DNA of 64,000 nucleotides from Paractinoplanes toevensis. GTDB taxonomy: Bacteria; Actinomycetota; Actinomycetes; Mycobacteriales; Micromonosporaceae. How positions within the stretch are numbered: position 1 is the first letter of the stretch; every line of letters begins with the position of its first letter. Shown piece by piece: positions 7,044 through 14,494 of this stretch. The notes under the pieces were generated by a model. It searched no databases. It saw only the letters and a list, made by a program, of their open reading frames with translations, and had not been told where the DNA came from. The stretch covers positions 1 to 64,000 of the forward strand of contig NZ_BOQN01000053.1 in NCBI RefSeq assembly GCF_018332695.1, given 5' to 3'. The translations under genes and the position numbers were made by a program.

Positions 7044-9095
7044 GTGAAGAGCCGCAACCTCAGTCGACTGGCCGTACCCATCGGGGTAATCGGCATCATC
7101 ATCATGATGGTCGTCCCGTTGCCGACGTTCCTGCTCGACACCCTGCTCGCCGTGAACATCACGGCGGCCCTGCTGATCCTGCTGGTCAGTATGTTCGTAC
7201 AGAAGCCTCTCGATTTCTCGGTTTTCCCGGCCTTGCTCCTGGTGGCCACCCTGTTCCGGCTCGCGCTCAACATCAGCGCCACCCGGCTGGTTCTGCGGGA
7301 CGGCGACGCCGGCAAGGTGATCCACGCGTTCGGCAGCTTCGTGGTCGGTGGCAACCTGGTCATCGGCCTGGTGATCTTCCTGATCCTGGTGATCGTCCAG
7401 ATGGTGGTGGTGACCAAGGGTGCCGAGCGGGTCGCCGAGGTCGGCGCCCGGTTCACCCTCGACGCCATGCCCGGCAAGCAGATGGCGATCGATGCCGACC
7501 TCAACGCCGGCCTGATCGACGAGGACCAGGCCAAGAAGCGCCGCGCCGAGGTGGCCGCCGAGGCCGAGTTCTACGGCGCCATGGACGGTGGTTCCAAGTT
7601 CGTCAAGGGCGACGCGATCGCGGCCATCATCATCACCGTGATCAACCTGGTCGGCGGCTTCGCCGTGGGCCTGATCCAGCAGGGCATGTCGGCCACCGAC
7701 GCGATGAACCACTACAGCCTGCTGAGCGTCGGCGACGGCCTGGTCTCCCAGGTGCCCGCCCTGCTGCTCTCGGTGGCCACCGGTCTGATCGTGACCCGCT
7801 CGGCCACCTCCGGCGACATGGGCACCAGCGTCACCGAGCAGCTCAGCCAGAACAAGCTCGCGCTGCGCATCGGTGGCGGTGCCGCCCTCGCGCTCTGCGT
7901 CATCCCCGGTCTGCCCAAGATTCCGTTCCTGCTGGTCGGTGTCGCCGTGCTGGCCATCGCGCAGCGGGTCAAGGACCCGGTGCCGGAGGACGAGGTCGCC
8001 GCGAAGGCCGCGGCCGAGGCGGTCGAGCTGCCGGCCCCCGACTCGCCGGAACAGCTGCTCGGCGAGATGCGGGTCGACCCGCTCGAGCTCGCCCTCTCGC
8101 CCGACCTCGTCGACCTCGTCGACACCAGCAGCGGTGACCTGCTCGACCGGGTGCGTGCCCTGCGCCGCAAGATGGCCATGGAGCTCGGCGTGATCATGCC
8201 GCCCGTGCGCACCCGGGACGACTTGGACCTGCCGCTCTCGTCGTACGCGATCCGGATCTCCGGGGTCGACGCCGGCACCGGCGAGGCCCCACCCGGCACC
8301 GTGCTGGCGATCGGTGACGGGCTGCAGGGCCTGCCCGGCCGCGCCGGTGTCGAACCAGTCTTCGGCCTGCCCGGCAAATGGGTGCCGGCCGAACTGCATT
8401 ACCAGGCCGAGCTCTCCGGAGCGACGGTGGTGGACCGGGCCAGTGTGATCATCACGCATCTGGCCGAGGTGGTCCGCAGCAACGCGAGCCGACTGCTCGG
8501 CCGCGAGGACGTCCGGGCGCTGACCGAGATGGTGAAGCGGACGCACCCGGTCGTGGTGGAGGAGCTGACCCCGGCGGTTCTCAGCCTCGGTCAGATCCAG
8601 AAAGTGCTGCAGGCAATGCTGGACGAGGGCGTGCCCATCCGCGACCTGGTCCGAATCTTCGAGGCGCTCTCGCTGAGAGCGAAGATCTCCGTCGACCAGG
8701 ACAGCCTGGTGGAGGCGGCGCGGGCCGCGCTCGGCCCGGCCATTGCCGCCCAGTACGTCACCGGCGGCCGGCTCACGGTGATCACCCTCGATCCCATGCT
8801 CGAGCAACAACTGCTCGAATCGTTGCGGCCAAGCGAGACGGGAGCCTTCATGGCGATCGACGGTTTGCGTGCCGAGGCGATCGTCAGCGAGGCCGCTCGC
8901 CTGGCCGAGACCGCCGAGCAACAGGGCCTGTCGCCCGTGCTCGCCTGCTCGCCACAGCTGCGGCTCCCACTGATGCGCCTGCTGCGCGCCGGCTCACGCC
9001 GGGTGCAGGTGCTGTCGTACGGCGAAATCTCTGGTTCCACAGCACAGATCGAAACGATAGGGGTGGTGAACGGTGCCTACGCGGGTGCTGCTTGA
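7044..9095 (+). CDS. flhA: Flagellar export protein FlhA
   Basis: FlhA forms the nonameric export ring that receives chaperone-substrate complexes. The 683-residue protein has about eight membrane helices in its first half. It carries the FHIPEP-family signature region 'FRLALNISATRLVL', 'IVQMVVVTKGAERVAEVGARFTLDAMPGKQMAIDADLNAG' (quoted in pieces in the family literature), and a C-terminal cytoplasmic domain with 'GQIQKVLQAMLDEGVPIRD'. The GTG at 7044 has 'GGGAAGG' 7 bases upstream. The 3' end overlaps the flhF-like gene by 23 bases. Confidence 0.97.
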   Translation: MKSRNLSRLAVPIGVIGIIIMMVVPLPTFLLDTLLAVNITAALLILLVSMFVQKPLDFSVFPALLLVATLFRLALNISATRLVLRDGDAGKVIHAFGSFVVGGNLVIGLVIFLILVIVQMVVVTKGAERVAEVGARFTLDAMPGKQMAIDADLNAGLIDEDQAKKRRAEVAAEAEFYGAMDGGSKFVKGDAIAAIIITVINLVGGFAVGLIQQGMSATDAMNHYSLLSVGDGLVSQVPALLLSVATGLIVTRSATSGDMGTSVTEQLSQNKLALRIGGGAALALCVIPGLPKIPFLLVGVAVLAIAQRVKDPVPEDEVAAKAAAEAVELPAPDSPEQLLGEMRVDPLELALSPDLVDLVDTSSGDLLDRVRALRRKMAMELGVIMPPVRTRDDLDLPLSSYAIRISGVDAGTGEAPPGTVLAIGDGLQGLPGRAGVEPVFGLPGKWVPAELHYQAELSGATVVDRASVIITHLAEVVRSNASRLLGREDVRALTEMVKRTHPVVVEELTPAVLSLGQIQKVLQAMLDEGVPIRDLVRIFEALSLRAKISVDQDSLVEAARAALGPAIAAQYVTGGRLTVITLDPMLEQQLLESLRPSETGAFMAIDGLRAEAIVSEAARLAETAEQQGLSPVLACSPQLRLPLMRLLRAGSRRVQVLSYGEISGSTAQIETIGVVNGAYAGAA

Positions 9096-10662
9096 GGGAC
9101 CGGCCATCGAGCCACTGCTGGCTCAGGTACGCGATGAGTACGGCTCCGGTGTCCGGATCATTTCCGCCGACAAAGTCCGCAGTGGCGGCGTCGGAGGTTT
9201 CTTCGCGAAGCAGCATTACGAGCTTTCCGTGGAGGTCCCGGACCCGAACGAGGACAGGAATGACATGGCGAAACGACCGACCTCGGACAACGGCCACACA
9301 CTGGAACGACTGCTGGAACGCGCCGAATCGCAGGATCGCCTGGACGAGCCGGCCCGCCCGGCCGCCCGTACGGTGACTCCGGCGACCTTCGGCCAGGCCC
9401 GGCCCGGCGAGACGACGTTCTCCCGGCCGGCCGCTCGCCCGGCCCCGGCACCGAGCCCGGCCGAGGACAACAACTTCGGTGCCGACGAGGGCCGGGGTGC
9501 CGCGCACAGCGACACCAACGCGGCGTTCGCCGAGCTGATGGCCGGGCTGGACTCCACCGGGCACGCGCCGCTGCCGGACTTCGAGCGGAACCCGCCCCGG
9601 CCGAAGGCGGGGGTGCCGCTGCGCGGCGAGGACGCACCGACCGTGCGCCCGTTCCGGCCGGCCGCGACCACGGAGCATGCGGTGAACCATCCGCCGAAGG
9701 CGACCGCACCGGTCGTGTCCGCCCCGCCGGCTCCGGCCGCCGAGCCGGAACACGTCGCGCAGCACGCGGAGCACGCGGAGCACGCGGAGCACGCGCAGCC
9801 GAGTCTGGCCGAGCGGATCGGTGGTCTCGGGGCCAGCGCGGTCGAGATCGACGAGCCGCCGGTCGAGGAGATCATCGAGACGCCGCCGGCGCCTTCGACG
9901 GCCGCGGCGTTCGGGCTGAAGCCGGTAGCGGCGACACCGCCGCCGGTGGTGGCTCCGGCCGACAGCGATCCGGTGATCCGCAACCTCATCTCGGTCGGCA
10001 TGCCGGAGGCGATGGCCAGCCAGATCACCGGGGCGGACACGTACGCGGGGGTGCTCAGCGTGCTGGCCGCGCGGCCCTCGGCGCCGGGCATTCCGGACGG
10101 GCCGGGGGAGATCCTGGTGCTGGCCGGGGACATCAACCTCGGCGTACCGATCGCGCGGCACCTGCTGGACCAGATCGGCGTACCGGAGAATCACCTGCTC
10201 CTGGCCGCTACGTCGACGGCCGGCACCGGCCTGCACTCGTCCCGGTTGATCCCGAACCGCGAGGCGGCCGAGTCGCGGGTGGACAAGCTGCACAACGCCG
10301 AGCAGGCGTGGGTCGTGGTGATGGACGCGCCGGTGGGTGGCACCGACCCGCTCTGGGTCAACGAGATGTGCGACGCGATCGGGGCCACCGCGGTCTGGGC
10401 GGTCGTCGACGCCACCCGCAAGACCGCCGACACGGCCCGCCACCTGCGCACGCTCGGCGAGGTCGAGTCGCTCGTGGTGCACGGCGTGGAGCTCACTCAG
10501 GACCCGGCATCGGTGCTCGGCCTGGATCTGCCGATCTTCTCGCTGGACGGTAAGCCGGCCACCCCGCACGCCTGGGCCGCCATGCTCTGCGCGCGGATCG
10601 CGACCGACATCATGCCGGTGGCGGCGCCGCCTCGACGGGCGTCGCGCACGGTGCGGCAATGA
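9073..10662 (+). CDS. FlhF-like protein with a degenerate GTPase domain
   Basis: The gene has the position of flhF, directly after flhA. The first 60 residues resemble the FlhF N-terminus ('LLAQVRDEYGSGVRIISADKVRSGG'). Residues 60-300 are a Pro/Ala/Glu-rich disordered linker with an Ala-Glu-His repeat. The last 190 residues are laid out like the SRP-type GTPase domain, but the P-loop position reads 'LVLAGDINLGVPIARHLL' (residues 348-365), with no GKT/GKS. The G3-like position is 'MDAPVGGTDP' rather than DTAGR. FlhF normally sets flagellar number and place at the pole; nucleotide binding by this copy is doubtful. GTG start inside flhA. Confidence 0.7.
   Translation: MPTRVLLEGPAIEPLLAQVRDEYGSGVRIISADKVRSGGVGGFFAKQHYELSVEVPDPNEDRNDMAKRPTSDNGHTLERLLERAESQDRLDEPARPAARTVTPATFGQARPGETTFSRPAARPAPAPSPAEDNNFGADEGRGAAHSDTNAAFAELMAGLDSTGHAPLPDFERNPPRPKAGVPLRGEDAPTVRPFRPAATTEHAVNHPPKATAPVVSAPPAPAAEPEHVAQHAEHAEHAEHAQPSLAERIGGLGASAVEIDEPPVEEIIETPPAPSTAAAFGLKPVAATPPPVVAPADSDPVIRNLISVGMPEAMASQITGADTYAGVLSVLAARPSAPGIPDGPGEILVLAGDINLGVPIARHLLDQIGVPENHLLLAATSTAGTGLHSSRLIPNREAAESRVDKLHNAEQAWVVVMDAPVGGTDPLWVNEMCDAIGATAVWAVVDATRKTADTARHLRTLGEVESLVVHGVELTQDPASVLGLDLPIFSLDGKPATPHAWAAMLCARIATDIMPVAAPPRRASRTVRQ
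9763..9798 (+). repeat. 9-bp tandem repeat in the FlhF-like linker
   Basis: Three exact and one imperfect copy of CACGCGGAG encode consecutive His-Ala-Glu triplets. Being a multiple of three, copy-number slippage would change linker length without breaking the frame. Confidence 0.85.
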
Positions 10663-10898
10663 TCCGTCCGTCGGTCCTGCTGTTCGCGTTCGTGATCAGC
10701 GCACCGGCACTGTACCGGTACGTGCTCGACCAGCTGGATCTCACCGACGTGCTGATCAGGTTCATCATCGCGGTGCCGATCGCGGCACTGCTGCTGGCCG
10801 CACTGCGGTTCGTCACGGCGGGTTACGGACGAAACGGCGATGGTGGGGAAGCCACCGCTGTCACGCCCAGCCCGATGGACGCCGAGAAAACGGCCTGA
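10659..10898 (+). CDS. Small two-helix membrane protein, unknown
   Basis: A 79-residue protein whose ATG overlaps the stop of the flhF-like gene, so it belongs to the export-gate operon. Two hydrophobic segments ('PSVLLFAFVISAPALYRYVL' and 'FIIAVPIAALLLAALRFV') flank a short acidic turn, and the tail is polar. Size and topology are like FliQ, which is otherwise missing here. However, the FliQ loop signature (Q-x-x-T-Q-I-x-E-x-T-L-S-F-x-P-K) is absent, so I do not call it FliQ. It is the last plus-strand gene before the convergent fliK, with a strong terminator between. Confidence 0.6.
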   Translation: MIRPSVLLFAFVISAPALYRYVLDQLDLTDVLIRFIIAVPIAALLLAALRFVTAGYGRNGDGGEATAVTPSPMDAEKTA

Positions 10899-10908
10899 CG
10901 AGGACGAA

Positions 10909-10943
10909 GACGCCGGTGGACACCAAGAGTGTCCACCGGCGTC
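10909..10943. terminator. Bidirectional terminator between the plus operon and fliK
   Basis: A perfect 15-bp inverted repeat (10909-10923 against 10929-10943) has a 5-base loop and is followed on the plus strand by a T-rich stretch (TCGTTCTATCC). It lies between two convergent stops at 10898 and 10961 and can end both transcripts. Confidence 0.88.
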
Positions 10944-10960
10944 TCGTTCTATCCATCTAT

Positions 10961-12892
10961 TTATGCGTGGATGTCGAGCCGGCTGCTGCCGGGCGTGCGG
11001 CGGGTCGTCGGGGCGGGCTCGGCCGGTACCTCGGGGCCGGCCGGGCCGTTGTCCCGCCGGCCGCCCGGGTAGCCCGGCGCGGAGAACTGCTGCCGCGCCT
11101 GCTCCTGCTGGGCCGTGCCTTGCCGCAGGTCGAGCGAGCAGTTGCCGAAACCGGAGTCCTCCAGCTCGCGGCGCAGGTCGCCCAGCGCGTTGCGCAGTGC
11201 CTCCGTGCCCGCGTCGGTGGTGCCGGTGAGCTGCAGGTTGATGTCGCCGTTGCGGATCTCCGCCACCACCTGGACCGGGCCGAGGTCGGCCGGGTGCAGG
11301 TGCACGGTGAGCCGGTGGATGCCGTCGGCCTCCAGCTTCAGCGGCATGATCCGCATCGCCACCTGGGCGGCGGCGGGCGGCAGCGGTGCCTGCGGATTGG
11401 CCGGCGGCGGAGTGCCGGCCGCCGGGGCGGCCGGGGCGGTGGGTTGCGGTCCGGAGACTCCGGCCAGGCCGGCCTGACCGAGTACGCCGGCCGTGGCCGT
11501 TCCGTCGGGAGCGAGAGCGGGAGTCGCGGCCGGGGCGGGCGGCATGCCGGTCGGCGGGGCGGTCGCGGCATCCGGAGCGGCCCGGTCGGGTGCGGCGGTG
11601 GTGGCCGTGGCGGGTGCCGGCTGCGCGCCGGCGTCGGGGGCCGGCGTGGCGGGGACGGGCGGCTGAGCCTGCGCCGCGGCCGGTCCGGTGGGTGCGGCCG
11701 GTGCCGTGGCCGCGGCCTGCGCGGCGGCGTCGGCCGGGGCGGGCGTGGCCGGCGGCGTGGGGCCGGCCGCGGCGGCCGGGGTCGCGAGGGCGGCCGGAGT
11801 CGGCGGTTGCTGGCCGGGCGTGGCTGGTGCCGTCGGCGTGGCGGCCGGCTGGGTGGCGGTGCCGGTGACCCCGGCGTTGCCGAGCTCGGCCGGCAGGGCC
11901 GGGCCGTTCGGCGTGTTCGCACCGGTCACCGGCTTGCCGGAGGCGTCGCGCAGCGTTCCGGCGGGCAGCGTCGCGGCCTCGGCCGGTGTGTTGGTGATGG
12001 TCTCCTGCGACACGGCCGCCGGGATGGTGGCAGCCGCATCGGGGTTGGCGGCCGCCGCCGCGTTCGGTCCGGCGGCGGGCGAGACGCCGCCGACCGCCGA
12101 CACCCCGGCGGGCGGTGCGGTGCCGGCCGGAGTGGCGGCGGATTGCGCGGTGGCCGGCGTCTGCGGTACCGGTGTGGCGGCGACCTGACCGGCCATCGCG
12201 GCCATCGCGGCCATCGCGGCCGGGGCCGGCTGGGCGGTGGCGGCCTGTGCGGCGTCGCCGGTCTGGGCCGTCGCGGTGTCGGCCGGCTTGGTGTCGGCCG
12301 CCTTCGCGTCATCGGTCTGAGCGGTGTCGTCGGCGTCGGCCGGCTTCTCGGCCGGGCCGGTGGCGGCCTTGCTGTCGTCCCCGCCCTCGGCCGAGGTGAC
12401 CCTGTCCTGGTCCGGTTCCGGACGGCTCTTGTCGGTGCGGGCGCGGTCGTCGACCGTCCGCCGGTCGACGGTCCGGTCGACCTCGGGACGGTCGGCGCCG
12501 GCGCGGTCGTCGGCCAGCCGTCGGGCGGCGTCGGTGTCCCGCTGCTGGGCGCCGCGGTTCGCGGCGGTGCGGTCGGCGGCCGCGTGGTCGGCGGCGGCCC
12601 GGTCGGCGGTGGCCCGATTGGCGGCCGCGCGGTCGAGCGAGGCCCGGCTCGCCGCGGCCCGATCGGCCTCGGCCCGGTCGGCGCGCTGGGCGGCCGCCCG
12701 CGCGGCCCGATCGGCCGCGTCGCGCTCGGTGGGCCGCTTCGTCGTGTCGGTGTCCTCGTCGGGCCGGCCCAGCTCGGCCGAGAGCGCCGAGCCGAACTCG
12801 TCGCCCCCGTCCCCGCGCTTGCCGTTCGTCCGGCGTCCGACGTCCAGCGGGTTCGTGCGGTCCGAACCGGTGACGGAACTCGGCGTCTTCAT
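10961..12892 (-). CDS. fliK: Flagellar hook-length control protein FliK
   Basis: FliK measures hook length and triggers the FlhB specificity switch. The conserved part is the C-terminal domain, with 'LEADGIHRLTVHLHPADLGP' followed by 'VQVVAEIRNGDINLQL', the FliK LxPxxLG pattern. The preceding 430 residues are an Ala/Pro/Thr-rich ruler-like region, and the N-terminal third holds nine pentad repeats. I chose ATG 12892 because 'AGGGAGAG' lies 6 bases upstream; in-frame codons further upstream lack support. Length is 643 residues, well above E. coli FliK (375), mostly through the low-complexity ruler. It is the last gene of the flgB-to-fliK unit. Confidence 0.88.
   Translation of the reverse strand: MKTPSSVTGSDRTNPLDVGRRTNGKRGDGGDEFGSALSAELGRPDEDTDTTKRPTERDAADRAARAAAQRADRAEADRAAASRASLDRAAANRATADRAAADHAAADRTAANRGAQQRDTDAARRLADDRAGADRPEVDRTVDRRTVDDRARTDKSRPEPDQDRVTSAEGGDDSKAATGPAEKPADADDTAQTDDAKAADTKPADTATAQTGDAAQAATAQPAPAAMAAMAAMAGQVAATPVPQTPATAQSAATPAGTAPPAGVSAVGGVSPAAGPNAAAAANPDAAATIPAAVSQETITNTPAEAATLPAGTLRDASGKPVTGANTPNGPALPAELGNAGVTGTATQPAATPTAPATPGQQPPTPAALATPAAAAGPTPPATPAPADAAAQAAATAPAAPTGPAAAQAQPPVPATPAPDAGAQPAPATATTAAPDRAAPDAATAPPTGMPPAPAATPALAPDGTATAGVLGQAGLAGVSGPQPTAPAAPAAGTPPPANPQAPLPPAAAQVAMRIMPLKLEADGIHRLTVHLHPADLGPVQVVAEIRNGDINLQLTGTTDAGTEALRNALGDLRRELEDSGFGNCSLDLRQGTAQQEQARQQFSAPGYPGGRRDNGPAGPEVPAEPAPTTRRTPGSSRLDIHA
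12545..12679 (-). repeat. Nine 15-bp repeats in fliK coding a D/N-R-x-A-A pentad
   Basis: Read on the minus strand, nine consecutive five-codon units encode variants of Asp/Asn/Ser-Arg/His-x-Ala-x, such as DRAAA, NRATA, DRAAA, DHAAA, DRTAA. The unit differs from the classical pentapeptide-repeat consensus, which needs Leu/Phe at the centre. Its function is unknown; it probably forms a charged spacer. Confidence 0.8.
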
Positions 12893-12929
12893 GCGGCTCT
12901 CCCTGGTCGGATACGGGGGCGGTCGAGGG

Positions 12930-13925
12930 TCAGCCGCCGAGGGCGGCGAGGGCCTTCTGCACCTTCGGCACATACGCCTGGGTCTCGGCGAACGGCGGAA
13001 TGCCGTCGTACTTCTTCACCGCGCCGCCGCCCGCGTTGTAGGCGGCCAGGGCCAGCGGCACCGACTTGAATTCGCGCAGGTTGCGGGCGAGCAGCTTCGC
13101 CCCGCCGAAGATGGCCTGCTCCGGATCGAACGCGTTGTCGACGCCGAGGCCCTTGGCGGTGGACGGCATCAGCTGCATCAGTCCGCGGGCGCCGACCTTG
13201 CTGACCGCCTGCGGGTCGTAACCGGACTCGACCTTGGCCACCGCGGCCAGCAGCTTCGGCGAGATGCCGTACTTGGCGCCGGCCTTGACGAACAGGTCGC
13301 CGTACGGGACACCGGCCAGCGCACCGTTGCCGGACAGGGCGGCCGGGCGGACCGAGGCCATGTTCTGGGCGGCGACCGAGGCGGAATCGGTGACCACGCG
13401 ACGGATCTGGGTGGGCGTCTCCCACACCTTCTGGATCTTGACGTGGTCGCCCGGCTTCGGCGCCGCGATCATCTTGTTGTCGCCGAGGTAGATGCCGACG
13501 TGGTCGACCGGCGAGTCGAAGGCCAGGATGTCGCCCGGCTTCGCGTCAGCCATGCTCGCCACCGGCTGGCCGGCCTTGGCCTGCTGCCAGGAGTTGCGGG
13601 GCAGCTGGATACCCAGGTCGGCGTAGGCCCGCTGGACCAGGCCGGAGCAGTCCAGCCCCTTGTCCGGGTTGGTGCTGCCGAAGACGTACGGGGTGCCGAG
13701 GTACTTCTTGGCCGCGGCCACCACGTCGGCGCCGGAGCTGCCCCCGCCGATGGTCGGCAGCGGGGCACCGGTGGCGTCGGTCAGCATCGAGGCGAACGTC
13801 GAGTCGCCGCCGGGCTTGGTGGTCACGGTGCCGGCCGAGGCGGTATCCGGAGTGATCGGGGTGAGGCCGAGCTGGCTCTGCAACTGCTGAATGCGGGAGA
13901 GGACTCCACTGACACCCAGACTCAT
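12930..13925 (-). CDS. Dual peptidoglycan hydrolase: NlpC/P60 peptidase plus SLT transglycosylase
   Basis: The 331-residue protein joins two wall-cutting domains. Residues 65-165 are NlpC/P60 with 'LDCSGLVQRAY' (Cys93) and 'VDHVGIYLGD' (His142). Residues 205-320 are a soluble-lytic-transglycosylase fold with 'VESGYDP' (Glu233), 'GLMQLMPSTA' and 'LAAYNAG'. There is no Sec signal peptide; the N-terminus 'MSLGVSGVLSRIQQLQSQL' looks like a flagellar export substrate. Lying between fliJ and fliK, it is the likely replacement for FlgJ, opening the wall for the rod. Export through the flagellar gate is inference. Confidence 0.85.
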   Translation of the reverse strand: MSLGVSGVLSRIQQLQSQLGLTPITPDTASAGTVTTKPGGDSTFASMLTDATGAPLPTIGGGSSGADVVAAAKKYLGTPYVFGSTNPDKGLDCSGLVQRAYADLGIQLPRNSWQQAKAGQPVASMADAKPGDILAFDSPVDHVGIYLGDNKMIAAPKPGDHVKIQKVWETPTQIRRVVTDSASVAAQNMASVRPAALSGNGALAGVPYGDLFVKAGAKYGISPKLLAAVAKVESGYDPQAVSKVGARGLMQLMPSTAKGLGVDNAFDPEQAIFGGAKLLARNLREFKSVPLALAAYNAGGGAVKKYDGIPPFAETQAYVPKVQKALAALGG

Positions 13926-13929
13926 GCTC

Positions 13930-14376
13930 TCAGCTCCCGTCGGTCAGGCCGCGGGCGGCGTTACGGGCTTTGGAGGTGGTGGACAGCTCGTCCAGCGACG
14001 CCTGGTCGACCCGCAGGTCGTGGGAGCGGACGAGCTCGGCGTGCCGCTCGGCCATCATCTCGACGGCCCGGCGACGCTTGGCGGCGTCGGCGAGGACGGC
14101 CATCCGCTCCCGCTCGATCTGCTCGGCGTCGGTCACCATGCGCTGCGCGTCGAACAGGCTGGCGGCCAGCGACTGCCGGGCGACCAGCGACGCGACCATG
14201 GCGCGGGCAGTGCCCTCGCTCGGCGCCTCGGCGCCGACCAGCTGCAGGCTGCGGCGCTTGACCAAGGCCTGGGCATCGCGAATCTCGGCGCGCGACTGAT
14301 TGACGGCACCGCGGGCGGCATCCTCCTGCGCCTTGCGGGCGCGGAGCACGGGTGCGAGTCCGAAGATGCGTTTCAA
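13930..14376 (-). CDS. fliJ: Flagellar export protein FliJ
   Basis: A small helical protein (148 residues) predicted to form one long coiled coil rich in Arg, Glu and Ala. FliJ occupies the centre of the FliI ATPase ring and couples it to FlhA. The start is a TTG at 14376, chosen because GGAGGG lies 7 bases upstream and the protein then begins 'MKRIFGLAPVLRARKAQED', as FliJ proteins usually do. A longer frame from 14391 would include the ribosome site itself. It follows fliI after a 118-base leader containing a palindrome-like element (14412-14428). Confidence 0.82.
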   Translation of the reverse strand: MKRIFGLAPVLRARKAQEDAARGAVNQSRAEIRDAQALVKRRSLQLVGAEAPSEGTARAMVASLVARQSLAASLFDAQRMVTDAEQIERERMAVLADAAKRRRAVEMMAERHAELVRSHDLRVDQASLDELSTTSKARNAARGLTDGS

Positions 14377-14411
14377 GGTTGGGCCCTCCAAGCGGTGGTC
14401 CGGGTCAGGAC

Positions 14412-14428
14412 TCCCTCATATGAAGGGA
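14412..14428. repeat. Inverted repeat in the fliI-fliJ gap
   Basis: TCCCT (14412-14416) and AGGGA (14424-14428) flank CATATGA. Core and arms resemble the 16-base palindrome in the flhB-flhA gap (TCCCTCGTACGAGGGA). Both sit in unusually long gaps between export-apparatus genes. Confidence 0.4.
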
Positions 14429-14494
14429 TCGGCCCGACCCCGAGTTCACTGAGTGCTGCACCCGACCTGCACCTGAGCTGGCGGCCGCGAGCTC

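Noticed and set aside
9073..10662. A straightforward flhF gene call
   Set aside because: The N-terminus and place fit, but the P-loop and other G motifs are missing, so the symbol was withheld.
10659..10898. The small two-helix protein as FliQ
   Set aside because: Size and topology fit, but the FliQ loop signature is absent and the gene is not in the fliP-fliR position. Kept as an unknown protein.
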